The notes: generated by a model not told the origin, from the sequence alone. A stretch of 64,000 nt of DNA from Mycolicibacterium arenosum (GCF_024320865.1 NZ_JANDBD010000001.1:558001-622000), one strand, 5' to 3'; positions 25,329 through 33,786 are shown, numbered from the stretch's first letter. Numbers and translations: made by a program.

Positions 25329-26302
25329 CACGCACCCCGCGAAACCGCGTAGACGGGTGGGTCGTTGCGCAGCAGCGACGCCATGACGTGCTGGTCGTAA
25401 TCGGCCGGTGCGGTCGAGTCGATGAACCGCTCGACGGCTGCGACGAAGCGGTCGGGGTGGTCGTGGTGCGGCATGTGGCCGGAGTCCTCGAAGATCTCGA
25501 GCTCGGAACCGGGCATGGCGTCGTGAGCGATTCGGGCGTGACTGACGGGGATGACCATGTCGTCCCGACCCCAGATGATCTGCTTGGGAACGACGTCCAC
25601 CAGGTAGCTCCGATCGAGCATGGTGACGAACTGGCCGTGACCGTCGACGGCGCTGCGCAGGGTGCGTGAGAACGCCGACAGGGCGGCGGGATCGCGGAGC
25701 CGTTCGATGACCCGCAGGAGGTCGGGGATGTCACGACCGACCGGGGTGGACCCCAGCACGGCTTTGGCGGCGCGACCGAAGAGCCGCAGGGCGGGTACCG
25801 CGCCGGGGATGCGCAGCGCGGCGAGTGCCTCGGCGCCCATCGGCATCGCGACCAACTTGAGTGCGGGGCTCACGTCGGTGGTGACGCCGCCCGCGGCGAC
25901 CAGGACGACGCGCTCGACGAACTGCGGGTACTGGTAGAGGAACTGCGCCGCGACACCGCCGCCGAGGGAGTGGCCGACGACCGTCACACGATCGATGCCG
26001 AGCGCGGTGAGCAGGTCGCGCATGCCGTTGGCGAAGGCTGCCAGCGAGTAGTCGGCGCGCGGCTTGTCCGATTCGCCGTGACCGAGCAGGTCCGGCGCGA
26101 TGACGGTGAAGCGCTGGGCGAGCTGGGCGTGGACGGTGCTCCAGGTGGCGGAGTCGTCACCGACGCCGTGGATCATCAGGAGCGCTGGCCCGGAGCCGGC
26201 GATGCGGTACGCGCGGCGGTGGCCGTGGATGGTGCGGAAGTGCAGGGTGGGCTCCGCGTCTCCGGTTACCGGCCGAAGGTTTGGCCGGGTGTGGTTCTGC
26301 AT
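25328..26302 (-). CDS. Alpha/beta hydrolase
   Basis: A 324-residue hydrolase: oxyanion region LLMIHGVGDDSATW, nucleophile elbow VVGHSLGGG, acid in WGRDDMVIP and His in DSGHMPHHDHP, a complete Ser-Asp-His triad. No signal peptide. Substrate unknown (esterase, lactonase or epoxide-hydrolase-like). Its leader DNA and first residues (MQNHTR) resemble those of the small gene at 26726 (MQNTTR), and a copy of that gene's body starts at the hydrolase stop, which suggests the hydrolase coding sequence sits inside a duplicated small gene. Confidence 0.9.
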   Translation of the reverse strand: MQNHTRPNLRPVTGDAEPTLHFRTIHGHRRAYRIAGSGPALLMIHGVGDDSATWSTVHAQLAQRFTVIAPDLLGHGESDKPRADYSLAAFANGMRDLLTALGIDRVTVVGHSLGGGVAAQFLYQYPQFVERVVLVAAGGVTTDVSPALKLVAMPMGAEALAALRIPGAVPALRLFGRAAKAVLGSTPVGRDIPDLLRVIERLRDPAALSAFSRTLRSAVDGHGQFVTMLDRSYLVDVVPKQIIWGRDDMVIPVSHARIAHDAMPGSELEIFEDSGHMPHHDHPDRFVAAVERFIDSTAPADYDQHVMASLLRNDPPVYAVSRGA

Positions 26303-26368
26303 CGTGGACTCCTCTCAGGTGGGTTGTTGAGAGAAGACTGCCGGTTGCTACTTGACGAATTCTTGGCT
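26302..26368 (-). promoter_or_regulatory. Duplicated leader, copy 1 (upstream of hydrolase)
   Basis: On the minus strand GCCAAG-N4-TTCGTCAAG...CTCTCAACAACC...GAG runs into the ATG. The same ordered blocks precede the small gene at 26726. The two roughly 70-bp leaders are about 70 percent identical and end in near-identical first codons, which points to a shared promoter or regulatory signal. Confidence 0.6.
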
Positions 26369-26480
26369 TGCTCTCGGTGTTCGCGCTGTGCTTTAGTCGG
26401 GCACGGATGGCCTTGCCGTCCGCAGCGCGCCGCTGTTCGCGGACAAGCGTGAGAAGTGTTGTACAGCAGAAACATAACGC

Positions 26481-26508
26481 GAACCCGCCGCACGAGTGCG
26501 GCGGGTTC
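26481..26508 (-). terminator. Hairpin downstream of the small gene at 26538
   Basis: GAACCCGCCGCAC (26481-26493) pairs perfectly with GTGCGGCGGGTTC (26496-26508). This strong GC stem, followed on the minus strand by GCGTTATGTTTCTG, is a plausible intrinsic terminator separating the small gene from the hydrolase leader. Confidence 0.65.
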
Positions 26509-26537
26509 GGGAGGAAAGGAGTGCGACGGTTGACGGG

Positions 26538-26726
26538 CTAGCCGGCGCGCCGTAACTCGGCGATGAAGGTCTGGCCGTAGTTGTCCACGACGCTCCAGCT
26601 GTAGGGGCTGATCGCGGAGGCGTAGCCGAGCATCCGTACGGCTTGCCGGGCGTCGTTCTCGCTCGCGATGCCGTCGACGCGGCAGCCGCGCGACGTGGTG
26701 ACGGTCCATCGTGTGGTGTTCTGCAT
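26538..26726 (-). CDS. Small conserved repeat-family protein, copy 2
   Basis: A 62-residue protein with GAGGAG before its ATG (MQNTTRWTVTTSRGCRVDGI start, FIAELRRAG end). Paralogue of the gene at 25155-25328. Trp/Tyr-rich centre (PYSWSVVDNYGQ), no signal peptide or membrane segment. It has its own leader (26726-26795) and its own hairpin terminator, so it is probably monocistronic. Function unknown; not a recognised toxin-antitoxin component. Confidence 0.75.
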   Translation of the reverse strand: MQNTTRWTVTTSRGCRVDGIASENDARQAVRMLGYASAISPYSWSVVDNYGQTFIAELRRAG

Positions 26727-26795
26727 GGTGAGCTCCTCGTCAAGTGTGGCTGTTGAGAGGAAGCCTGCAGGGCGCTGCTTGACGAAAACTTGGCG
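26726..26795 (-). promoter_or_regulatory. Duplicated leader, copy 2
   Basis: The minus-strand blocks GCCAAG-N4-TCGTCAAG, CTCTCAACAG and GAGGAGCTCACC match the leader upstream of the hydrolase at 26302. Conserved ordered blocks outside coding DNA suggest a functional regulatory element rather than only a recent duplication. Confidence 0.55.
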
Positions 26796-26809
26796 AATTC
26801 TGGGTGCCG

Positions 26810-27442
26810 CTAAAGCTTTCCGGCGGCGTAGCTGGCGGCCTGATCGATCAGGCCGGAGCTGAGATACGACGGTTGCAGATGCGACGGCCAGTCGATTCCC
26901 CGCCCGCAGATGGGGTCGCCGTCCGCGCACTGATCGATCGTCCGTCCGGCGAAGGCAGGGGCCGGTCCGAGACGCTTACCGGCGTTACCGAACAGTGCGA
27001 TCGCCGCGATCTGCCGGTTCGCGCTCGACGAAACCCCGCCTCGGGCCATCAGATCGGCCGCCGTGGCCCCCAAGGAGTAGCCGCCGAGAACCAGGCGCGT
27101 GTTCGGACAACTGCTCGCCATGGATTGCGCGTGGGCGCGCATGTCGTCAGCGCCGCTGGCTGCGCTCAAGTCCGCGGGGTAGTTGACGCCGTAGACCCCG
27201 ACGGACAACGAGGTCTGCGAGCGCAGCGCATTGACGAGTGCATCGCCGATCTGACCGACGCCGGGCGGCTCCTGTCGGCCGCGTGCGAACACCACCTCGA
27301 CGTCGGGGCAGGACGCCGATGCGGTGGGAATCGGAGGTGCTGTCGATATGGCCGGGGCGATCACCGCAGCGGTGGCGAGGAGTGGAGCGGCCACCAGGGT
27401 GAGGACGCGGCGCGCGGTTGGTGTTATCGCGGAAGGTCCCAT
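26810..27442 (-). CDS. Cutinase-family secreted esterase
   Basis: A 210-residue secreted enzyme. The signal sequence (LTLVAAPLLATAAVIAPAIS) is followed by SCPDVEVVFARGRQEPPGVG, the first cutinase motif; nucleophile motif GGYSLGA (usual GYSQG, so the Gln is replaced by Leu); CADGDPICGRG with the Asp of the triad; His in WPSHLQPSYLS. Paired cysteines match cutinase disulfides. Mycobacterial cutinase-like proteins hydrolyse lipid esters. Loss of the Gln after Ser is a mild deviation. Confidence 0.9.
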   Translation of the reverse strand: MGPSAITPTARRVLTLVAAPLLATAAVIAPAISTAPPIPTASASCPDVEVVFARGRQEPPGVGQIGDALVNALRSQTSLSVGVYGVNYPADLSAASGADDMRAHAQSMASSCPNTRLVLGGYSLGATAADLMARGGVSSSANRQIAAIALFGNAGKRLGPAPAFAGRTIDQCADGDPICGRGIDWPSHLQPSYLSSGLIDQAASYAAGKL

Positions 27443-27606
27443 AACGACTCTTCGGCGTCGAAGCGGCGACCGTTACGTCGCGGCGGTGCGTCCTTTTTCC
27501 CAGGTCAGCCGCCGAAAGAGTAGGGAAACTACCCATTCCTTTGCCGGGTCGCGACGTTAATATTCAGACATTCATCTCGATCCACAGGAAGAGCTGGGGG
27601 AGTGTC

Positions 27607-28260
27607 ATGCACGGGTTGACGAAATTGATGGCGGTACCGACGTTCGCTGTGTTGCTCGCGGCAAGCGTCGTGTCGGTGGCGCCGCCGGCGGCAGCCGCGC
27701 CGCCGCAGGTCACGTTCGAGGCGTTCGGGTCCGGGTCGGCGACCACCATCGACCTGGATCCCTCCCCGGCCGGCGGGACGATCTTCGATGCGCCGCTGCC
27801 GTTCTCGCGCACCGTGCCGCTCCCGTCGGGGACGACTCTGCTGCAGGTCGTCGTCGTCGGGAGCACGGACGTGAACCCCGGCTGCCGGATCAAGATCAAC
27901 GGAAGCGTCATCGTCGAGAAGCCGGTCGGAGCCGATGCGCACTGCGTCGCCGATATCAGCGACATGTCCTTCGGCGACACCGACGAGCCGACGCCGGGGG
28001 CGCCCAAGGGAATCACGTACGAGGTCAAGGGCTCGGGGACGGCACTGACCATCAACATCGAGCCGGGCGGCATCCGGCTCGAGAACGTGTCGTTGCCGTT
28101 CACCAAGACCGTGCCCAGCGCCCCCGGCCAGCTGCTCGAGATCGCTGTGGTACCCGGCGGAGACCTCGAATCGAACCCCGGCTGCCGCATCACCGTCGAC
28201 GGGGTGGTTCGGGCGGACAAGCCCAATGGCAGTGACGGGTTGTGCGTCGTCGATCAGTGA
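27607..28260 (+). CDS. Secreted protein with two tandem MmpS-like domains
   Basis: A 217-residue exported protein. The signal peptide (FAVLLAASVVSVAPPAAAA) is followed by two homologous halves: residues about 35-120 (VTFEAFGSGSA ... PLPFSRTVP ... NPGCRIKINGSVIVEKP ... C) and about 135-217 (ITYEVKGSGTA ... SLPFTKTVP ... NPGCRITVDGVVRADKP ... CVVD). Each half has the MmpS/mycobacterial membrane-protein-small fold landmarks TYEV-G, LP(F/W)S-TV and GCRI-VDG. Normal MmpS proteins have one domain with an N-terminal membrane anchor and partner an MmpL exporter; none is nearby. GGGGGAG precedes the ATG. Confidence 0.8.
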   Translation: MHGLTKLMAVPTFAVLLAASVVSVAPPAAAAPPQVTFEAFGSGSATTIDLDPSPAGGTIFDAPLPFSRTVPLPSGTTLLQVVVVGSTDVNPGCRIKINGSVIVEKPVGADAHCVADISDMSFGDTDEPTPGAPKGITYEVKGSGTALTINIEPGGIRLENVSLPFTKTVPSAPGQLLEIAVVPGGDLESNPGCRITVDGVVRADKPNGSDGLCVVDQ

Positions 28261-28496
28261 GGTCGTGCGGCCGCGGTGGGTGCTTCGGTCTGATCTGAGC
28301 GCGGCCGACGTACGGCTACCACGTCAACGACCGCGTGCTCAAGGGAGTTCGCGCGTCACAGTTTGCGAAAGACGTTGGCCGCGAGACCCTGTCGGCGCAC
28401 CACTCGCGCCGCGCTCAGGCGCCGTGTGCACGCCCACCGCAGCTGAGGGACTTCCGGCCCTGTCGACGACATCGTCGGATGGGTACGTTGCACGCC

Positions 28497-31103
28497 ATGA
28501 CCGACGCGATGATCTGTCGGCTGACCGACTCCAATGCCACCGATCCAGATCGCACCGGAGGCAAGGGAGCCAATCTGGCAGTGCTGACGCGTGCGGGCTT
28601 GCCGGTGCCGGCGGGCTTCGTGGTCTCGACCGCGGCCTACCGTGAGTTCGTCGAGGAACACCGCCTCGACGCGGTCATCCAGCGTGAGCTCGCTGACATC
28701 GGCGATCCGGACACCGTCGACGCTGCATCGTCGCGCCTGCGCCGCGCCTTCGAGTCGGCGCCGATGTCCCCCGGAGTGCGCAACCGGCTCGCAGCGGCCG
28801 GTACGACACTCGGCGACTGTCCCCTGGCTGTCAGGTCGTCGGCGACCGCCGAGGACCTACCCGAGGCCAGCTTCGCCGGACAACAGGACACCCTGCTCAA
28901 TGTCGTTGGCGCTGAGGCCCTCTGCGACGCGGTTCGGCGATGTTGGTCGTCACTCTGGACTGCGCGAGCGATTGCATATCGACGCGACCAGGGGATCGGG
29001 CACGAGAACATCTCGGTTGCCGTCGTCGTGCAGCAGATGGTGCCCGCCGAAGTGGCGGGTGTGCTGTTCACCGCTGATCCGGTGTCCGGGCGGCGGGATC
29101 ACGTCGTCATCGAGGCCGCAGCCGGGCTCGGCGAAGCGGTGGTGGGTGGGGGAATGACGCCGGAGCGCTGGATCATCGACGCTCCCACGCGCGAGGTACT
29201 GACCCGGCCCGCCCGCGCCCTGTTGGTTCCCGAGCACCTCGACACCCTGATGGACCTGGCGACGCGTTCCGCCCGTCTGTTCGGGACCCCACAGGACATC
29301 GAGTGGGCTGTGCACGACGGGCGGTGCTGGCTGCTGCAGTCCCGGCCCATCACATCCCCGTTTCCGATACCGCCGGCCACGGTCCCCGGTTTACGCGTGT
29401 ATCTGCCGGTCATGCTCTTCGCCCAGGGCATCGCCGAACCGATGACACCCGCGGGCAATACGTTCTTCCGTGCGATGGTCAGCGGCTGGTTTCGATTCTG
29501 GATCTCCGGGCAGCGACCCGGAGAGATCGACGAAGCGCCCGCCTTCCTGCCGATCGTGGCGGACCGCTTGTTCCTTGACGCCACCGCAGTGCTACAGCGT
29601 CCACGAGTAGCGGCGCGGCTGGTGGCCAACTTCAGGCTGAAGGATCCGACGGGGAGTGAAGCGCTACGAATGTGGTTGTCGCAGAACAACGATCGCCTGC
29701 CACAGCCGAACGGGCCGACGCTTCCTTGCGGGCTGGTCCGCTGGATTCCCTCGCTACTGCTGGATGTCACGGCCTCCCTTGTCGCCCCCGCACGCGCTCG
29801 TCGACGACTGATCGCCGGTGCCGACAGCGCCATAGCGCGCCTCGACGCGCACGCCATCGGGCTGTCCACCCCGCAGGAGCAGCTGAACTTCGTGGAACGC
29901 GTGCTGCCCGCGGCGACCTGCGACATGATGTTGCGCCAACTGGCTGCCGCGTACGCCGAGTGGCTGACACGAGTCGTCATCCAGCGATCGGTGCGGCGCT
30001 GGCTCGGGTCGTCGCAGGGGTTCGACCCGGTGGTGCGCTGGCTGCCGCACGACCCGACCATCGCCATGGGCGCGGCGCTGGCCCGGCTGGCGCGCGATCA
30101 CGCGGCCGCAGGCATCGAGCCGTCACCGGGCAGCCCGGGTGTCGCGGAGTTCCTGGCCACCTTCGGTCATCGCGCGCCGGACCGGGAAGTCGACCTCGGT
30201 CTGCCGCGGCTCACCGACGATCCGACGTACGTGGTGGAACTCATCAACGGATACCAGCGCTCCGGTGAGTTGGACACCTTCGAGGCCGGAGCCGAGCAGT
30301 CCCGCACCGCAGCCGCCGAACTGGTCGCCGACGTCAGGCGGATACGAGGCCCGCTTCGGGCCGCCATCCTCAAGAACCTTCTCGGCCGCCACACCGAGCT
30401 CGGCGGGTTGCGCGAGCGGCCGAAGTTCGACATGGTGCGCGCGATGGCCCTTGGTCGGCGCACGCTGAAGCGCTGCGCCGCAACACTGGTCGATCGAGGA
30501 CTTCTCGACGACCCCGACGACGTGTTCTTCGTCGACGGCGCCGACGTGCGCGTCGCGCTGGCGGGCGGCCCGCGCGACCTGCGCGCACTCGCGCGGGCCA
30601 ACCGTCGCTCGTTTCGGCGTGAACTTGCCCGCCGCCTCGTGCCCCGCGTGCTGACCAGTGACGGTGAGGCCGTCTACGCTTCGGCCCCAACTTCGTCCGA
30701 CGACACGAACCGCATGTTGGTCGGGACCCCGCTCTCACCCGGTGTGTACGAAGGCGTGGTTCGGGTGCTGGACTCTCCGGTGGGTGCGACGTTGCAGCCC
30801 GGCGAGGTCCTCGTGGCGGCCAGCACCGATCCGGGCTGGACTCCGCTGTTCCTGCTCGCTGGGGCCCTGGTGATGGAGGTCGGTGGGGTCGTGTCGCACG
30901 GCGCGCTGGTCGCCCGCGAGTACGGAATCCCCGCGCTGGCCGGGATCACGGACGCGATGACACGACTGCACACCGGACAGCGCGTCCGCGTCGATGGCAC
31001 CGCGGGGCGCATCACGTTGATCGAACCGACTAGTGACGAGGGGCAGGGTGTCGAGTCGGTCACGGCGGGCCGACAACCGAGTCGGGGCCTAAGCCGCTCA
31101 TAG
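28497..31103 (+). CDS. PEP/pyruvate-binding domain enzyme, rifampin phosphotransferase-like
   Basis: An 868-residue three-domain protein. N-terminal ATP-grasp/PPDK nucleotide-binding domain (GGKGANLAVLTRAGLPVPAGF; AVRSSATAEDLPEASFAGQQDT; VVVQQMVPAEVAGVLFTADP; DIEWAVHDGRCWLLQSRPI). Divergent middle domain of about 450 residues. C-terminal swivelling domain with the phospho-carrier His in GGVVSHGALVAREYGIPALAG. Length and order match rifampin phosphotransferases, which inactivate rifamycins with ATP, but PEP-synthase-like relatives with other substrates exist. Start at ATG 28497; ATG 28482 is also possible. Confidence 0.85.
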   Translation: MTDAMICRLTDSNATDPDRTGGKGANLAVLTRAGLPVPAGFVVSTAAYREFVEEHRLDAVIQRELADIGDPDTVDAASSRLRRAFESAPMSPGVRNRLAAAGTTLGDCPLAVRSSATAEDLPEASFAGQQDTLLNVVGAEALCDAVRRCWSSLWTARAIAYRRDQGIGHENISVAVVVQQMVPAEVAGVLFTADPVSGRRDHVVIEAAAGLGEAVVGGGMTPERWIIDAPTREVLTRPARALLVPEHLDTLMDLATRSARLFGTPQDIEWAVHDGRCWLLQSRPITSPFPIPPATVPGLRVYLPVMLFAQGIAEPMTPAGNTFFRAMVSGWFRFWISGQRPGEIDEAPAFLPIVADRLFLDATAVLQRPRVAARLVANFRLKDPTGSEALRMWLSQNNDRLPQPNGPTLPCGLVRWIPSLLLDVTASLVAPARARRRLIAGADSAIARLDAHAIGLSTPQEQLNFVERVLPAATCDMMLRQLAAAYAEWLTRVVIQRSVRRWLGSSQGFDPVVRWLPHDPTIAMGAALARLARDHAAAGIEPSPGSPGVAEFLATFGHRAPDREVDLGLPRLTDDPTYVVELINGYQRSGELDTFEAGAEQSRTAAAELVADVRRIRGPLRAAILKNLLGRHTELGGLRERPKFDMVRAMALGRRTLKRCAATLVDRGLLDDPDDVFFVDGADVRVALAGGPRDLRALARANRRSFRRELARRLVPRVLTSDGEAVYASAPTSSDDTNRMLVGTPLSPGVYEGVVRVLDSPVGATLQPGEVLVAASTDPGWTPLFLLAGALVMEVGGVVSHGALVAREYGIPALAGITDAMTRLHTGQRVRVDGTAGRITLIEPTSDEGQGVESVTAGRQPSRGLSRS

Positions 31104-31252
31104 CGTTTACGCGGTCAAACGAACTGGGGCGATGGGTGTTTGGGGCGGGCGGCGTGAATCCGCCGCCCAGGGAAGGAGACCCGATGATCCCCGCGCACCT
31201 CCTTCGGCAGTTGGTCGCCGCTGCCCTGGCTCTGCGTACGCCTAGAAGCACA

Positions 31253-31828
31253 TCAAGAGTGGGGCGGTCCCATCATGCCGCCGGGTCCCATCATGCCCTG
31301 CATCATCGCTGGCATCCCGTCGCGGACGAAGCCGGTGACCTCGCGGGCGTGTGCGCGGATCACTTCTATCAGGTTGGGATCGTCTGCCGTTTCCTCGGCA
31401 ATCACTCCCGTCGGGGTGAGCGTGAGTTGGCGTCGGTAGCCGCCTGCGTTTCGGAAGAGGGTCGGCAGGGTCTGGCTCATGCACATGACCTCCTCGCCCT
31501 GGCCGATATGGGAGTACATGCTCGATACGTGCGCCTGTAATTGAGCAGTAAGGTCGGGCGAATCCGATTCGGTGATGGTGCGCACGCCACCTGCAATTTC
31601 TTCCACCGTGCGCCTGATCTCATTGTGCCGAGCGAACATGTCCATATAGACCCGCATGTCCGCTGGCCCGCCCATCATGCCGCCGTCGCCGGGCCCGTTG
31701 GTGAGCCGGAGGTCCGGCGTCCGCGGTTCGAACATGTTGCGGATGACGTATCCAACGCCTAGAACACTGCCCGCCGCCAACGCGCCCAACGCAGCAAGCG
31801 CCGTTCGGCGATTCATCGACTGCGCCAT
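31253..31828 (-). CDS. Met-rich exported protein of metal-resistance module, left copy
   Basis: A 191-residue protein with a twin-arginine-like start (MNRRTALAALGALAAGSVLGVGYVI), NGPGDGGMMGGPADMRVYMDMFARHNEI, a central VSSMYSHIGQGEEVMCMSQTLP region with a Cys and several Met/His, and a Met-rich tail (MPAMMQGMMGPGGMMGPPHS). Paralogue of 38676-39326, which has four extra tail repeats. Met/His/Cys content suggests copper or soft-metal binding outside the membrane. Family not recognised by name. Confidence 0.8.
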   Translation of the reverse strand: MAQSMNRRTALAALGALAAGSVLGVGYVIRNMFEPRTPDLRLTNGPGDGGMMGGPADMRVYMDMFARHNEIRRTVEEIAGGVRTITESDSPDLTAQLQAHVSSMYSHIGQGEEVMCMSQTLPTLFRNAGGYRRQLTLTPTGVIAEETADDPNLIEVIRAHAREVTGFVRDGMPAMMQGMMGPGGMMGPPHS

Positions 31829-31850
31829 CACAACCTCACTCGGCAGCGGC

Positions 31851-32186
31851 CTATGGCCGTGGTGTAGTGGGAGCCGTCGTCGTTGGCCACTGATCCGGTC
31901 CCGTCATTCCGCCAGGACCCATCTGGCCAGGACCCATCTGACTTGGGCCCATCATCATCCCCGGCTGGTGGTATCCGACACGGAAACTGCCGGATGAGCT
32001 CCTCCCGATGAAAAAACCGGAGAAGAACACCACAGCGACGATGAACACGACACCGGCGACGATGCCCACCCAGGCCGCGACGGATCCCGCCCCGTTGCGC
32101 CTGTCGTCGTGCGGCGGCGACCCAGCGGCGCGCTGTTCCCCGGCCACTGTGCTCCGTTCTGCCCCCGACATCAAAGGTCCCGTCAT
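31851..32186 (-). CDS. Single-pass membrane protein with Met-rich tail, left copy
   Basis: A 111-residue protein: polar N-terminus, one membrane helix (VAAWVGIVAGVVFIVAVVFFS) ending FFIGR, then a Met/Gly/Pro tail (YHQPGMMMGPSQMGPGQM). Paralogue of the protein at 39349-39795. It precedes the Met-rich exported protein by 22 bp on the same strand. Probable extracytoplasmic metal-binding partner; function inferred from composition and context only. Confidence 0.75.
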   Translation of the reverse strand: MTGPLMSGAERSTVAGEQRAAGSPPHDDRRNGAGSVAAWVGIVAGVVFIVAVVFFSGFFIGRSSSGSFRVGYHQPGMMMGPSQMGPGQMGPGGMTGPDQWPTTTAPTTPRP

Positions 32187-32294
32187 CGCGCAATCGTAAT
32201 GCTCTCAGAACCATGCCCCGTAGGGTATTTTTCCTCTAAGTTGGCGTAGGGCGAGGGTCTATTCATGATCGGTTTCGACCGCTAACACCGGTCA

Positions 32295-32430
32295 ATGACG
32301 ATGAACTCTCCGGCGGCCATGGCGCTGCCGGTATCGCGCGAGAACTTGGCGGGTGCGGTCGCGCTGTTACAGCGGCAGGGAGACGCCGTGGCGTTGTGCC
32401 CCCGCTACGGCAACGAAGGCCAACTGCGAT
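32295..32430 (+). pseudogene. Internally deleted CmtR/ArsR-family repressor remnant
   Basis: The frame beginning at ATG 32295 encodes SRENLAGAVAL joined directly to LQRQGDAVALCPRYGNEGQLR. In the intact homologue at 40541-40906 the matching pieces, SREDLAGAVALF and LLAATGNTVALCPTYG, are separated by about 70 residues that contain the whole winged HTH and the CLRDC metal site. The remnant therefore lost its DNA-binding core by an in-frame deletion but kept the C-terminal Cys region. The frame then runs on through the att site without meaning. Confidence 0.8.
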
Positions 32431-32441
32431 ACGTGTATGTG

Positions 32442-32466
32442 CCTGGTGCCCCCGGCAGGATTCGAA
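32442..32466. other. attL core of the integrated element
   Basis: The 25-bp core CCTGGTGCCCCCGGCAGGAT plus TCGAA is identical to 47914-47938. On the minus strand it reads T-loop (TTCGAAT), T-stem and acceptor end GGGGGCACCA of a tRNA gene. It lies about 157 bp before the integrase start, as expected for attL next to int. Confidence 0.85.
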
Positions 32467-32587
32467 TTAGCCGACGAGTACCGTGCAATATTGCCGGTGA
32501 CCATGCCAAACACTCGAATACCTGCATCTACCAGCTAGTTTCGACGTTGCGAACCGTGAGGTTCTGTCGGGTTCCGCTATGGTCACT

Positions 32588-32607
32588 ATTGCACGGAGAT
32601 TGCACGG
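32588..32607. promoter_or_regulatory. Candidate integrase arm-type sites, left
   Basis: ATTGCACGG occurs twice (32588-32596 and 32599-32607), 11 bp apart, between attL and int. The same ATTGCACG pair with the same 11-bp period lies just inside attR (47872-47879 and 47883-47890). Matching paired sites near both ends of the element fit the arm-type binding sites used by tyrosine integrases. Confidence 0.65.
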
Positions 32608-32622
32608 CGACGGGAGTAGAGC

Positions 32623-33786
32623 ATGGCGGGTCAGAGGACGGCGGCGAAGGCCGAGCGCACGCGGCGGTCGTTCGGGCGGATGCGCCAGCTACCCTCGGGC
32701 CGCTGGCAGGCGTCCTACCTCCACAACGCCGCGGTCTATAAGGCGTTGGCCACGTTCCCGACCAAGAGCAGCGCGGGGCACTGGCTACAGGCCGAGGAGG
32801 ACTTGATCGACCTCGACCGGCGACGACCGGGGGAGTGGACGCCACCCGCCGAACGAGCCGCCCGCAGGCAGGCCGAGAAGCTGACGCTGCGCACCTACGC
32901 CAACACGTGGCTGGACAACAAGACCAAGCTGGCCCGGCGCACCCGCGACAACTACCGGGGCCACCTCGACAACCACATCCTCCCGGCCCTCGGCGACCTC
33001 GGGCTGGCCGAGATTACGCCCGAACACGTCCGCACATGGTTCGCCGGGCTGGGCACCGAGCACGACACCCGCAACGCGCAGGCGTACGCGGTCCTCAACG
33101 GCGTTTTCAACACCGCTGTGGCCGACGACCTCATCGACCGCAACCCGTGCCGGATCAAGGGCGCAGCACAGGTGAAGCACGCCAAGCGTTCGGTGGTGCT
33201 GCTCGACGCCGCCCAACTGACCGAGTTGGTGGCCGCGATGCCCGACGACGCCCGTCTTGCCGTTCTGCTGGCCGGGTGGTGCGGGCTGCGCAAGGGGGAG
33301 GTGTTCGCGTTGCGCCGTTGCGACATCGCCGCCGACGGGTCCACGGTGCGCATTGAACGCGCGGTGACGTACCGGGAGGGCAAGTTCGAGGTGGGGCCGA
33401 CCAAGACGCGCGAGTCGCGGCGCTTGGTGTCGGTGCCGCCACACGTCCGGCCCGCTGTCCTCGACCACCTCGACCGCCACACCGCCGAGGGCGACGAGGC
33501 GCTGGTGTTCACCGAACCGTCCACGGGGTCGTTCGCGGGGGAGAAGCGGTTCCGCACGGCGTGGGAGGCCGCGCGCGAGGCAATCGGGCAGCCGCAGTTG
33601 CACTTCCACGACCTGCGCCACGCGGCGGGCGTGATGGCCGCGCAGACTGGCGCGACGTTGCGCGAACTGATGGACCGGCTCGGCCACACGTCGCCGAACA
33701 TGTCGATGCGCTACCAACACACCGCGGAGGGCCGCGCCGCCGCGCTGGCCGACAAACTTTCCGCGCTAGCCGCGACAAACCCGTAA
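32623..33786 (+). CDS. int: Tyrosine site-specific integrase
   Basis: A 387-residue phage-type integrase. N-terminal arm-binding/AP2-like region (SGRWQASYL), core-binding SAM-like domain (LRTYANTWLDNK ... LARRTRDNYRGHLDNHI) and catalytic domain with R223 (GLRKGE), H329-x-x-R332 (HDLRH), H355 (LGHTS) and nucleophile Y364 (MRYQH). The catalytic set appears complete. Next to attL with arm-type repeats upstream, it should catalyse integration and, with the downstream Xis-like protein, excision. Confidence 0.96.
   Translation: MAGQRTAAKAERTRRSFGRMRQLPSGRWQASYLHNAAVYKALATFPTKSSAGHWLQAEEDLIDLDRRRPGEWTPPAERAARRQAEKLTLRTYANTWLDNKTKLARRTRDNYRGHLDNHILPALGDLGLAEITPEHVRTWFAGLGTEHDTRNAQAYAVLNGVFNTAVADDLIDRNPCRIKGAAQVKHAKRSVVLLDAAQLTELVAAMPDDARLAVLLAGWCGLRKGEVFALRRCDIAADGSTVRIERAVTYREGKFEVGPTKTRESRRLVSVPPHVRPAVLDHLDRHTAEGDEALVFTEPSTGSFAGEKRFRTAWEAAREAIGQPQLHFHDLRHAAGVMAAQTGATLRELMDRLGHTSPNMSMRYQHTAEGRAAALADKLSALAATNP

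Noticed and set aside
31136..31540. Plus-strand frame overlapping the Met-rich protein gene and the border sequence
   Set aside because: A good Shine-Dalgarno precedes an ATG at about 31184, but the equivalent frame at 38614 is not conserved in sequence, so the start is probably chance.
32442..32466. Possible complete tRNA gene at attL
   Set aside because: Only the T-loop-to-CCA segment is present; no anticodon or D arm can be folded to the right.
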